6,520 nt of DNA from an uncultured Lachnospiraceae bacterium. Its GTDB lineage: Bacteria; Bacillota; Clostridia; Lachnospirales; Lachnospiraceae. The notes under the pieces are model-generated. The model saw only the letters and a list, made by a program, of their open reading frames with translations. It was not told the DNA's origin and did not search any database. The position numbers and the translations under genes were made by a program. The first letter of the stretch is position 1. Every line of letters begins with the position of its first letter. The stretch spans positions 1 to 6,520 of the forward strand of contig CABRSG010000134.1 in NCBI GenBank assembly GCA_902473545.1, given 5' to 3'. Below are positions 1-6,418 of this stretch, piece by piece.

Positions 1-125
1 ACGACCGCAGCGGACAGATAAAAAATCCACCGCGCCTGCAGGAGCTTTATTTTATAGGGCTGCGCGGATGTTCTGTCCGGCTGTTCGGCCGGAGCGGTTG
101 TTTTGCGTGTAAAAAGCGCTTTCAT
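1..125 (-). CDS. N-terminal fragment of a membrane protein, probably the sensor histidine kinase paired with the adjacent response regulator
   Basis: Reading the minus strand, an ATG at 125-123 opens a frame of 41 codons that continues past the left edge. It lies one base after the TGA of the response regulator gene, and a GGGAGGG ribosome binding site ends 8 bases upstream, inside the regulator's last codons. The visible protein starts MKALFTRKTT, has a polar stretch of about 25 residues, then a basic segment (YKIKLLQARW) leading into hydrophobic residues IFYLSAAVV. This fits a short cytoplasmic tail followed by a first membrane helix. In OmpR-type operons the gene directly after the regulator is usually the membrane sensor kinase that phosphorylates it. 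That is the likely identity here, but no kinase domain (H-box or HATPase) is inside the window, so the function is inferred from position alone. Confidence 0.6.
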   Translation of the reverse strand, partial: MKALFTRKTTAPAEQPDRTSAQPYKIKLLQARWIFYLSAAV

Positions 126-126
126 A

Positions 127-807
127 TCAGTTTCCCTCCCTGTGAATGATTGCCTTGTAGCCAAGCCCGCGGAGCGCGACCAGCTCAAATTCCGGGCAGT
201 GACTGAATTTACTGCGCAGGCGGCTGACGTAGGTTTTGATGGTGTTGTAATCCGTCTCGGTGTCGTAGCCCCACAGTTCGTCCATAAGCTGCTGCTTCGT
301 AAAGACGACCTCCGGGTAGGAGAGAAATTTATAGAGCAGATCAAATTCCTTGGCCGTGAGAGGAATGTCCGTCCCTTCGTATTTTGCAGACATGGAATCG
401 CGGTCGAGCACCAGAGCGCCGACGGTGATTTTATTGTCGTTTGCAATCCGTGCGCGGCGAAGCAGCGCTTCAATGTGCCACTCCAGCTCTTCATACTGGA
501 TTGGTTTTGTCATGTAATCGTCGATGCCGCTGGCGTAGCCCTCCTTTTTGTGCGCGAAGGTATTCATTGCGGTGAGCATGATGACCGGGATATCCATGGA
601 GCTTTCGCGCAGCGCACGTACAAATTCATAGCCGTCCATTTTTGGCATCATGATATCTGCGATGATCAGATCGACATGGTGGTGGTCCAGCACGTCCAGA
701 CCTTTCGCGCCGTTTTCCGCTTCTAATATATGATATTTTGGGGAAAGCCGGGTCCTTGTCAGAAGCCGGACCGCGGCATCATCCTCCACGATTAAGATGG
801 TGAGCAT
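127..807 (-). CDS. OmpR/PhoB-family response regulator
   Basis: This is a 226-residue DNA-binding response regulator, the output half of a two-component system. The receiver domain (about 1-115) has the acidic pocket E8-D9-D10, the phospho-acceptor D51 in the IADIMMPKMDGYEF block, the switch threonine T79 (MLTA) and K101 (MTKP). All key residues are present. The C-terminal domain (about 127-222) is a winged helix typical of OmpR/PhoB: PLTAKEFDLLYKFL, then VFTKQQLMDELWG, then the recognition helix NTIKTYVSRLRSK and the wing ending in LRGLGYKA. The frame is open up to 855, but I choose the ATG at 807 because AGGAGG lies 6 bases upstream and the protein then begins MLTILIVEDD, as the family does. 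The longer form would add 16 unconserved residues and would begin upstream of the likely transcription start. It is transcribed with the following membrane gene and divergently from the SDR gene. The signal sensed and the targets cannot be read from the sequence. Confidence 0.95.
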   Translation of the reverse strand: MLTILIVEDDAAVRLLTRTRLSPKYHILEAENGAKGLDVLDHHHVDLIIADIMMPKMDGYEFVRALRESSMDIPVIMLTAMNTFAHKKEGYASGIDDYMTKPIQYEELEWHIEALLRRARIANDNKITVGALVLDRDSMSAKYEGTDIPLTAKEFDLLYKFLSYPEVVFTKQQLMDELWGYDTETDYNTIKTYVSRLRSKFSHCPEFELVALRGLGYKAIIHREGN

Positions 808-813
808 TGAAAA

Positions 814-819
814 CCTCCT
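814..819 (-). promoter_or_regulatory. Ribosome binding site that fixes the response regulator start
   Basis: On the minus strand this is a perfect AGGAGG placed 6 bases before the ATG at 807-805. It decides in favour of the 226-residue protein over the upstream in-frame ATG at 855, which would place this site inside the coding region. Confidence 0.85.
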
Positions 820-853
820 GTAAAATCCAGTTATCGGGCAGCCTATTAGTTTC

Positions 854-882
854 ATTATACAATATTTTTTGAAAAACAGCAG
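854..882 (-). promoter_or_regulatory. Candidate sigma-A promoter of the response regulator operon
   Basis: On the minus strand a perfect -10 box TATAAT occupies 859-854, preceded by an A/T-rich spacer. At 17 bases the -35 position (882-877) reads CTGCTG, a poor match to TTGACA. Transcription would start near 847, giving a leader of about 40 bases before the ATG at 807. The weak -35 suggests either low basal activity or dependence on an activator, possibly the regulator itself; that is inference. Confidence 0.5.
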
Positions 883-989
883 CTATTTTTACTTTCGTTT
901 AACCTTTCCGGTTTAGAATGCGTTTGTCAGTTGAAAAGAAAGGCAGACACCGGCCAGGAGCCGGGAGCAAATAAGGAAAAGGAAGGTAT

Positions 990-2009
990 ATGAAAATGAA
1001 AGAGAAAATGTATTTAGTAACCGGAGCGGCAGGATTTCTGGGCGGAACCATCTGCAGGGAGCTGATCGCACGCGGCGACAGGGTGCGGGCATTTGTCCTG
1101 CCGAATGATAAGGCGAAGGTGTACGTCCCGGCGGAGGCAGAAATCGTGGAGGGCGACCTGTGCGACAGGGAATCGCTTCAGCGGTTTTTTACGGTGCCGG
1201 AGGGGACAGAGACGATCGTGCTCCACATTGCCAGCATTGTTACGGTAAACCCGGACTACAGCCAGAAGGTAATAGACGTCAATGTGGGCGGCACACAGAA
1301 TATCATTGATCTCTGTCTGGAGCATAAAGAGTGCAAAAAGCTGGTGTACTGCAGCAGCACCGGCGCGATACCGGAGCTGCCGAAGGGACTGCGTATCAGG
1401 GAGGTGAGCCGTTTCGAGCCGGAAAAGGTGCTTGGCTGCTACAGCCAGTCGAAGGCGATCGCCACGCAGAAGGTGCTGGATGCTGTGGAAAAACAGGGGC
1501 TGAATGCCTGCGTCGTTCATCCGAGCGGCATTCTCGGACCGGAGGATTTTGCTGTCGGAGAGACGACAAAGACAGTGATCCAGATTATCAACGGAGAAAT
1601 GCCGGCGGGCATCGACGGTTCCTTTAATCTCTGTGATGTGCGCGACCTTGCACACGGGACCATTCTGGCGGCGGACAAGGGCAGGAAGGGAAGCTGCTAT
1701 ATTCTCGGCAACGAGGAGGTTACCTTTAAGGAGTTTGCCAGAATCTTATCTGAGGAGAGCGGCTGCAAAAGAATGAAGCTTTTTCTTCCGTGCAGTGCGG
1801 CAAATTTTATGGCGGGACTTTTGGAGAAGAAAGCGAAGCGCAGCGGAAAGCGCCCGCTGATGACAACCTTTTCCGTTTACAATCTGGCGCGCAACAATGC
1901 CTTCGACTGTTCGCGGGCACAGCAGGAGCTTGGCTACACGACGCGCTCCTACCAGGAGACCATCCGCGATGAGGTGGAGTGGCTGCGCAGGAGCGGGAAG
2001 ATTGCGTGA
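990..2009 (+). CDS. NAD(P)-dependent epimerase/dehydratase, extended SDR family (dihydroflavonol-reductase-like)
   Basis: This is a 339-residue cytoplasmic oxidoreductase of the extended short-chain dehydrogenase family. A Rossmann fold starts at once: LVTGAAGFLG (residues 9-18) carries the TGxxGxxG dinucleotide-binding motif. D56-L57 in EGDLCDR matches the conserved acidic residue that contacts the adenine. LHIAS (78-82) lies beside the cofactor. The catalytic set is S122/S123 with Y151 and K155 in YSQSK (YxxxK). HPSGILGP (177-184) matches the R/HPxxxxGP block after the active site. The C-terminal part ends with DCSRAQQELGYTTRSYQETI, the usual tail of this family, where a substrate lobe binds a sugar nucleotide, steroid-like or flavonoid-like ketone. 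The natural substrate cannot be read from the sequence. The start at 990 follows AAGGAAAAGGAAGG; an in-frame ATG at 996 has equally good spacing, so the first two residues are uncertain. It is divergent from the response regulator and lies 89 bases before the MATE start. Confidence 0.93.
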   Translation: MKMKEKMYLVTGAAGFLGGTICRELIARGDRVRAFVLPNDKAKVYVPAEAEIVEGDLCDRESLQRFFTVPEGTETIVLHIASIVTVNPDYSQKVIDVNVGGTQNIIDLCLEHKECKKLVYCSSTGAIPELPKGLRIREVSRFEPEKVLGCYSQSKAIATQKVLDAVEKQGLNACVVHPSGILGPEDFAVGETTKTVIQIINGEMPAGIDGSFNLCDVRDLAHGTILAADKGRKGSCYILGNEEVTFKEFARILSEESGCKRMKLFLPCSAANFMAGLLEKKAKRSGKRPLMTTFSVYNLARNNAFDCSRAQQELGYTTRSYQETIRDEVEWLRRSGKIA

Positions 2010-2036
2010 TTTTATACATTTTTTAGGATTCTCCCG

Positions 2037-2065
2037 TAGACGAAAGAAGTGTGCGAGTTTATAAT
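2037..2065 (+). promoter_or_regulatory. Sigma-A promoter of the MATE exporter gene
   Basis: A -35 box TAGACG (2037-2042, 4 of 6 consensus bases) is followed after exactly 17 bases by a perfect -10 box TATAAT (2060-2065). Transcription would begin near 2072, giving a leader of about 27 bases before the ATG at 2099. A start near 2072 leaves almost no leader for the alternative GTG at 2075, which supports the ATG start. The exporter can thus be expressed independently of the upstream SDR gene. No clear terminator hairpin separates the two, so readthrough is also possible. Confidence 0.7.
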
Positions 2066-2081
2066 AGTTAAGGTGTGGAAA

Positions 2082-2088
2082 GAGGGAG
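2082..2088 (+). promoter_or_regulatory. Ribosome binding site that decides the MATE start
   Basis: GAGGGAG lies 10 bases before the ATG at 2099. An in-frame GTG at 2075 is upstream of this site, has no comparable Shine-Dalgarno sequence of its own and sits next to the predicted transcription start, so it is less likely to be used. Confidence 0.7.
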
Positions 2089-2098
2089 TGAAACTATT

Positions 2099-3499
2099 AT
2101 GAGCTTGAAATCAGAGGAGCATACGGAAAAAACACAGAAACAGGATATGGGCAGCGGCAGCATCGGGAAGCTGCTCGCACAGCTTGCGGTTCCGGCAGTG
2201 GTGGCGCAGATCATCAACCTGCTGTACAATATCGTGGACCGCATTTACATCGGACATATCCCGGAGATCGGGGCGTCCGCGCTTACAGGTGTCGGACTGT
2301 TTATGCCGATGCTGATGCTCATTAACGCTTTTGCAATGCTCTGCGGCTCCGGCGGCGCGCCGCGTGCCGCAATCGCTATGGGACAAAAGGATAATGAAAC
2401 GGCGGAAAAGATCGTCGGCAACTGCTTTGCGCTACTGATTGCGATTGCTGTTGTCCTGACAGCCGCATTCTATGTGGGCGCGCCGGGGCTGCTGCGTCTT
2501 TTCGGCGCCAGCGATGTTACCCTGCCGTATGCCGTTTCCTATGCGCGGATTTATATATTGGGCAGTATTTTTGTGCTGATCGTGATGGGTATGAACCCGT
2601 TCATCACTACGCAGGGCTTTGCAAAGATCAGCATGATGACAACTGTAATCGGCGCTGTTATTAATATTATTCTGGATCCGATTTTTATTTTTGTTTTTGG
2701 AATGGGCGTGCAGGGAGCAGCCCTCGCCACCGTTCTCAGCCAGGCGGTCGGCGCGGTGTGGATCCTGCGATTCCTGACAGGCAGTCAGACCATGCTTCAT
2801 TTGAGGAAGCGCAATATGAAGCTGATTCCGGGAGTGATCGGTCCGTGTCTTGCTCTGGGCGTTTCTACTTTCGTCATGCTGTCCACGGAGAGCCTCTTAT
2901 CTATCAGCTTTACCTCCAGCCTGTCGCGTTACGGCGGCGACCTGGCGGTCGGTGCGATGACGATCATCAACAGTGTGAGCCAGCTTGTCAGTATGCCGGT
3001 GCAGGGCATTTGTCAGGGCGGGCAGCCGATCATCAGCTATAATTTCGGGGCCGGAAAGACGGAGCGGGTAAAAAAAGCATTCTATCTGCAGTTTCGCGTG
3101 TGCATAACTTTCACAATTTTGTTCTGGGTAGCGCTGATGCTGGTCCCGCAGCTTTTTGCTGGAATTTTTACCGGGGACGCCGCCCTGGTTTCTTATGCAA
3201 CATGGGCGATGCGCATTTATATGGCGGGTATTTTCTCCATCGGCTTTCAAATGTGCTGCCAGCAGAGCTTTATGGCGCTTGGACAGGCAAAGATCAGTCT
3301 GCTGCTTGCCTGCCTGCGAAAGCTCATTTTGCTGATTCCGCTTATTTTTATCCTGCCGGTGTTCTTTTCAGACAAGGTATTTGCCGTATTCCTCGCCGAG
3401 CCGGTCAGCGATATTCTGGCAGCGACCGTCACAACCATTGCTTTCATGACGCAGTTTAATAAAATTCTCCGGCATGGAGCGGCAAGCGTGGCGAAATAA
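2099..3499 (+). CDS. MATE-family multidrug/cation efflux transporter (MepA-like)
   Basis: This is a 466-residue inner-membrane antiporter of the MATE family, which exports organic cations or drugs in exchange for Na+ or H+. The length and layout are standard: a hydrophilic N-tail (1-20), then about twelve hydrophobic helices in two halves. The first half opens with LAVPAVVAQIINLLYNIVDRIYIG (29-52), the family's hallmark helix 1. GSGGAPRAAIAMGQKD (83-98) is the conserved loop after helix 2. ILDPIFIFVFGMGVQGAALATVLSQ (191-215) marks the end of the first half. In the second half GGQPIISYNFGAGK (307-320) is the equivalent of the GGAP loop, with PVQGICQ just before it. The best family match is the MepA-like branch of Firmicutes; the substrate is unknown. 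It has its own promoter and ends 85 bases before the flavin reductase gene. No regulator such as a MarR protein is encoded next to it. Confidence 0.95.
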   Translation: MSLKSEEHTEKTQKQDMGSGSIGKLLAQLAVPAVVAQIINLLYNIVDRIYIGHIPEIGASALTGVGLFMPMLMLINAFAMLCGSGGAPRAAIAMGQKDNETAEKIVGNCFALLIAIAVVLTAAFYVGAPGLLRLFGASDVTLPYAVSYARIYILGSIFVLIVMGMNPFITTQGFAKISMMTTVIGAVINIILDPIFIFVFGMGVQGAALATVLSQAVGAVWILRFLTGSQTMLHLRKRNMKLIPGVIGPCLALGVSTFVMLSTESLLSISFTSSLSRYGGDLAVGAMTIINSVSQLVSMPVQGICQGGQPIISYNFGAGKTERVKKAFYLQFRVCITFTILFWVALMLVPQLFAGIFTGDAALVSYATWAMRIYMAGIFSIGFQMCCQQSFMALGQAKISLLLACLRKLILLIPLIFILPVFFSDKVFAVFLAEPVSDILAATVTTIAFMTQFNKILRHGAASVAK

Positions 3500-3516
3500 C
3501 AAGTTTCCTTTTTTCC

Positions 3517-3546
3517 TTGCAGTTCCCCTTCTGATAGTGGTATGAT
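3517..3546 (+). promoter_or_regulatory. Extended -10 promoter for the flavin reductase-hydE-degV unit
   Basis: TATGAT (3541-3546, 5 of 6 consensus bases) is preceded by TGG, giving the extended -10 signature TGnTATGAT from 3538. TTGCAG (3517-3522) lies 18 bases upstream as a moderate -35. Transcription would start near 3553, leaving a leader of about 32 bases that contains the AGGAGG site at 3571-3576, 8 bases before the ATG. This is the only promoter-like sequence I find before the three tightly spaced genes. Confidence 0.65.
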
Positions 3547-3584
3547 AGACCATGTGAAAGGAAGAAGAACAGGAGGACACAAAA

Positions 3585-4091
3585 ATGGCGTTTAAAGAAG
3601 TGAAGATAGAAGAGCTTTCCTTCAATCCGTTTACCAAGATCGGTAAAGAGTGGATGCTGATTACAGCGGGAAATGAAGAAAAATGCAATACGATGACAGC
3701 AAGCTGGGGCGGCATCGGCGTGATGTGGGGTAAAAATGCAGTGACGGCGTATATCCGTCCGCAGCGTTATACAAAGGAATTTGTGGATCGCGAGCAGGCG
3801 TTTACCATCTCCTTTTACAATGAAAAATACCGCAAGGCGCTGAACCTCTGCGGAACGGTTTCCGGCAAGGATACGGATAAGATCGGCCAGGCGGGACTGA
3901 CGCCGTATTTCGTGGACGGCGTGCCGGCGTTTGCGGAGGCGGACATGATCATGGTCTGCAAAAAAATGTATTACGACGAGATTAAGCCGGAAAAATTTAT
4001 CGAAGCAGAGATCGACGACAGGTGGTATCCGCAGAAGGACTATCATACCATGTATATTGCAGAGGTATTGAAGGTTCTGGTAAGGGAGTAG
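3585..4091 (+). CDS. Flavin reductase-like domain protein (FMN-binding)
   Basis: This 168-residue soluble protein consists of a single flavin reductase-like (split-barrel FMN-binding) domain. The domain hallmarks are visible: NTMTASWGGIG (35-45) and YIRPQRYT (56-63), which in this family hold the flavin phosphate and ring, then FTISFY (73-78), and SGKDTDKI (93-100) near the substrate side. PAFAEADMIMVCKK (114-127) and YHTMYIAEV (153-161) are the usual closing strands. Such proteins bind FMN and pass electrons from NAD(P)H or a ferredoxin/rubredoxin to an acceptor. There is no fused rubredoxin or NAD-binding domain here, so the electron donor is unknown. The start has AGGAGG 8 bases upstream. 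It is the first gene of the unit and ends 3 bases before hydE, so a redox role connected with the HydE radical SAM enzyme is possible but unproven. Confidence 0.9.
   Translation: MAFKEVKIEELSFNPFTKIGKEWMLITAGNEEKCNTMTASWGGIGVMWGKNAVTAYIRPQRYTKEFVDREQAFTISFYNEKYRKALNLCGTVSGKDTDKIGQAGLTPYFVDGVPAFAEADMIMVCKKMYYDEIKPEKFIEAEIDDRWYPQKDYHTMYIAEVLKVLVRE
4082..4088 (+). promoter_or_regulatory. Ribosome binding site supporting a GTG start for hydE
   Basis: AAGGGAG lies inside the last codons of the flavin reductase gene, 6 bases before the GTG at 4095. The next in-frame start, ATG at 4104, would be 15 bases away, which is too far for efficient initiation. The GTG is therefore preferred. Confidence 0.65.
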
Positions 4092-4094
4092 GCT

Positions 4095-5144
4095 GTGTCA
4101 GCAATGATAGAAGAGCTGCGCCGTGACCGGAACCTGCCGGATGCGGCGCTGAGGAAATTGATAGAGTGCGCAGATTATGACGAAGAGCTGTTTCACCATG
4201 CAGATGAAGTGCGGCGGGAATATTACGGCACGGACGTGTATATCCGCGGTCTGATCGAACTGACGAACTATTGTAAAAATGACTGCTATTACTGCGGCAT
4301 CCGCAGGAGCAATGCGGAGGCGGTGCGCTACCGGCTGCATAAAGAGGATATCCTGGAGTGCTGCCGGGAAGGGGATGCGCTCGGCTTTCGCACCTTTGTG
4401 CTGCAGGGCGGGGAGGACGGCTTCTATACGGATAAAAACGTCTGTGAAATCGTGAGCGCTATCCGCGAAAATTATCCGGACTGCGCAATTTCGCTGTCGC
4501 TGGGAGAGAAATCCGGTGAGAGCTATCTTGCCTTCTTTGAGGCGGGTGCCGACCGCTACCTTCTGCGCCATGAGACAGCGGACGAGGAGCATTATCAGAA
4601 GCTGCATCCGTCCGCGCAGAAGCTGTCTGTGCGCAAACAATGCCTGTGGGACCTGAAAAAAATCGGCTATCAGGTCGGCTCCGGGTTTATGGTAGGCTCT
4701 CCGTATCAGACGACGGAAAATCTGATCGCGGATCTGCGTTTTCTGCAGGAACTGATGCCGGCTATGATCGGCATCGGTCCGTTTATCCCGCATCATCAGA
4801 CGCCGTTTCGAACGTGCGCGGGCGGTACGCTTGCGCTGAGCCTTCGGATGGTGGCGATTCTGCGGCTGATGTTTCCCTATGCATTGATTCCGGCGACCAC
4901 GGCGCTCGGCACGATCCATCCGCAGGGACGGGAACTGGGGCTGAAAGCGGGGGCAAATGTGGTGATGCCAAATCTGTCGCCGGTGAAGGTGCGCAAACTC
5001 TATGAATTATATGACAACAAAATCTGCACAGGGGAAGAGTCCGCTGAGTGCCGTGGCTGTCTGGAGAAGCGCGTTGCGTCCGCCGGATACCGCATTGTGA
5101 CGGCACGCGGCGATGTTGCCTGCCAGAGCAGGCGGGAAGGATAA
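4095..5144 (+). CDS. hydE: [FeFe]-hydrogenase H-cluster radical SAM maturase HydE
   Basis: This is a 349-residue cytoplasmic radical SAM enzyme that, with HydF and HydG, assembles the di-iron subsite of the [FeFe]-hydrogenase active site. HydE acts on the organometallic product of HydG on the way to the bridging dithiomethylamine. The N-terminal LIELTNYCKNDCYYCGIRRSN region holds the CxxxCxxC motif (C60, C64, C67) for the SAM-binding 4Fe-4S cluster, and NYCKNDCYYCGIRRSN is typical of HydE. QGGED (104-108) is the glycine-rich SAM-contact region. RHETA (158-162), GFMVGSPYQT (197-206) and GPFIPHHQTPF (228-238) line the barrel. A second Cys set, C311-x7-C319-x2-C322, corresponds to the accessory cluster site known from Thermotoga maritima HydE; many homologues lack it, but it is complete here. 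The length is normal. It lies 3 bases after the flavin reductase and 8 bases before the DegV gene. No hydA, hydF or hydG is in the window. Confidence 0.95.
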   Translation: MSAMIEELRRDRNLPDAALRKLIECADYDEELFHHADEVRREYYGTDVYIRGLIELTNYCKNDCYYCGIRRSNAEAVRYRLHKEDILECCREGDALGFRTFVLQGGEDGFYTDKNVCEIVSAIRENYPDCAISLSLGEKSGESYLAFFEAGADRYLLRHETADEEHYQKLHPSAQKLSVRKQCLWDLKKIGYQVGSGFMVGSPYQTTENLIADLRFLQELMPAMIGIGPFIPHHQTPFRTCAGGTLALSLRMVAILRLMFPYALIPATTALGTIHPQGRELGLKAGANVVMPNLSPVKVRKLYELYDNKICTGEESAECRGCLEKRVASAGYRIVTARGDVACQSRREG

Positions 5145-5152
5145 GATATCAT

Positions 5153-6037
5153 ATGGCATTTTGCATTATTACGGATTCGGCGTCGGATATTCCGCAGTCT
5201 GTGATTAAGGAATACGGACTGCATGTAATTCCGACTCCGGTTACGATTGATGAAAAGGACTATTTTGACGGAGATACGATTTTTCCGGAGGAATTTTACC
5301 GGATTCAGAAGGAAAATAAATCTGAGATAAAGACCTATCACATCAGCCAGTATATGTTTGAGCAGCATTTTGGGCCGTTTGCAAAGCGGGGAGACGAAGT
5401 GCTGTACATCTGTTTTTCCACAGGGATCGCCGGGACATTCCAGGCAGCGAATCTGGCGAAGGACGAGATTCTGGAAAGATATCCGGACTTTAAGATTACG
5501 ATCATCGATTCTAAATGTGCGTCGATCGGATTCGGGCTTGTGGTGTATAAGCTGCTGAAAATGCAGAAAAACGGGGCGCCGAAGGAGCTTCTCATCGAGG
5601 CGGCAAAGTTTTACTGCGAGCATATGGAGCACGTCGTAACGGTGACGACGCTGGAGTATCTGGCGCGCGGCGGCAGGCTGAGCCGTTCTTCGGCGGCAAT
5701 CGGGAGCGTACTTGACATCAAGCCCATCATCATTGTGGACGAGAAGGGCGCGCTGGTGGCAAGCGAGAAGGTGCGCGGTATGAAAAAGGCGGTAAAGCGC
5801 TGCCTGGAGCTGGTAAAAGAAAAGGGCGCAGAGCTTTCGCGCCAGACCGTGGGAATCTGCTACGGAGGGGATGAGTCCATCTGTGAGGAAGCGGAGCTCG
5901 CGCTGCGGGAAGAATTCCACGTAAAAGAAATCTTAAAAACGCAGGTCGGCTGCGCGATCGGAGCGCATACCGGTCCGGGGATCCTTGGGATCGTGTTTGA
6001 AAATGCGATTGACGAGAGGTTTGAGGAGTATTTATAG
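5153..6037 (+). CDS. DegV family fatty-acid-binding protein (FakB-like)
   Basis: This is a 294-residue soluble protein of the DegV family. Members bind one fatty acid in a deep pocket; in Firmicutes the FakB members present it to the kinase FakA for phosphorylation and use in phospholipid synthesis. The family blocks are all present: IITDSASDIP (5-14) at the start, YICFSTGIAGTFQAANLA (85-102) with the Ser/Thr-Gly carboxylate-binding loop, TIIDSKCASIGFG (116-128), the LARGGRLSRSSAAIGSVLDIKPI segment (170-192), and the terminal GAHTGPGILGIVF (270-282). The usual TSQPS loop is replaced by HISQYMF (63-69). I chose ATG 5153 because the family starts with this short strand. GGGAAGG ends about 12 bases upstream, and the longer frame from 5048 would overlap hydE by about 100 bases. 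It is last in the unit, and its functional link with HydE is not obvious. A FakA partner is not seen here. Confidence 0.93.
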   Translation: MAFCIITDSASDIPQSVIKEYGLHVIPTPVTIDEKDYFDGDTIFPEEFYRIQKENKSEIKTYHISQYMFEQHFGPFAKRGDEVLYICFSTGIAGTFQAANLAKDEILERYPDFKITIIDSKCASIGFGLVVYKLLKMQKNGAPKELLIEAAKFYCEHMEHVVTVTTLEYLARGGRLSRSSAAIGSVLDIKPIIIVDEKGALVASEKVRGMKKAVKRCLELVKEKGAELSRQTVGICYGGDESICEEAELALREEFHVKEILKTQVGCAIGAHTGPGILGIVFENAIDERFEEYL

Positions 6038-6047
6038 TGGAAATCAC

Positions 6048-6293
6048 TCATTCCTTCCCTGCGATCAGCCGCTCCTTCTCCTTTCGGGAGAGCTGCTTAA
6101 TCTGGTACTCACGGCGCATCGCCGCCTGCTTATCTGCAAATTCTTCAAAATACACGAGTGTTACCGGCGTGCGGCTGCGTGTGTATTTGGCGCCCTTTCC
6201 CAGGTTGTGGGCGAGAAGGCGTTTGCCCAGATCGGTAGTCCATCCGGTATAAAGGGTGTTATCGCTGCATTTTATAATGTAAGTATAGTTCAT
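6048..6293 (-). CDS. Small GIY-YIG nuclease-domain protein (YhbQ/UPF0213-like)
   Basis: This 81-residue protein consists almost entirely of one GIY-YIG domain, the fold shared by UvrC, homing endonucleases and the small YhbQ-type proteins. The visible signature is YTYIIKCSDNTLYTGWT (3-19): Y5 in the first half-motif and Y15-T16-G17 as the YIG equivalent. R25 is the conserved arginine, and E62 in MRREYQIKQL is the metal-binding glutamate, so the catalytic set looks intact. ARRGKGAKYT-type residues appear as LGKGAKYTRSRTPV (31-44), typical of the small family, whose exact cellular role is poorly known (DNA repair or RNA/DNA processing has been suggested). I take ATG 6293 because the domain starts there; the frame is open to 6422, but that extension would run through the terminator hairpin. 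The GGAG upstream (6308-6305) is 11 bases away, so translation may be modest. It converges with the DegV gene, 10 bases apart. Confidence 0.9.
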   Translation of the reverse strand: MNYTYIIKCSDNTLYTGWTTDLGKRLLAHNLGKGAKYTRSRTPVTLVYFEEFADKQAAMRREYQIKQLSRKEKERLIAGKE

Positions 6294-6361
6294 GACGCAT
6301 CCGGCTCCATTGGTATGTACGCAAGGGCACCGGCAAAGCGTGCGGCAGCGCCCTTCCTTAT

Positions 6362-6412
6362 AAAAAACACCCGGAGGTGTATACTTACAGTATACGCGCC
6401 TCCGGGCTTTTT
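6362..6412. terminator. Bidirectional rho-independent terminator hairpin
   Basis: The arms CCCGGAGG (6370-6377) and CCTCCGGG (6399-6406) form an 8-bp GC-rich stem. After a small 1x3 internal loop the inner arms GTATAC (6379-6384) and GTATAC (6390-6395) add 6 bp around the loop TTACA. On the plus strand the stem is followed by C and five Ts (6408-6412); on the minus strand by TG and six Ts (6367-6362). It can therefore stop transcription from either side. On the minus strand it would serve a gene ending at 6419; on the plus strand the nearest upstream gene is DegV, which ends 332 bases earlier. Confidence 0.85.
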
Positions 6413-6418
6413 GTGCAA

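Noticed and set aside
103..726. A 207-codon plus-strand open frame opposite the response regulator
   Set aside because: It lies antisense to a gene with every receiver and winged-helix motif intact, has no family features, and is a mirror of GC-rich codon structure.
914..952. Plus-strand promoter boxes for the SDR gene (TAGAAT at 914-919; TTGTCA at 924-929)
   Set aside because: TAGAAT has no acceptable -35 at 16-18 bases, and TTGTCA has no -10 at the right distance, so neither makes a complete promoter that I can support.
2010..2036. Possible terminator after the SDR gene (a T-run near 2020)
   Set aside because: There is a T-rich stretch but no GC-rich inverted repeat directly before it; only a 4-bp pairing can be drawn.
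5048..5152. A 35-residue N-terminal extension of the DegV protein
   Set aside because: It would overlap the end of hydE, including its C-terminal coding region, and is unlike any DegV N-terminus; the family begins with the strand encoded from 5153.
4098..5920. Long minus-strand open frames (about 270 and 306 codons) opposite hydE and the DegV gene
   Set aside because: They are Arg/His/Leu-rich reverse-strand readings of well-supported genes, with no recognisable motifs and no convincing ribosome binding sites.
6293..6310. A six-codon minus-strand mini-ORF (MEPDAS) whose TGA overlaps the ATG of the GIY-YIG gene
   Set aside because: The ATGA overlap could allow coupling, but the mini-ORF has no ribosome binding site of its own and is short enough to arise by chance.
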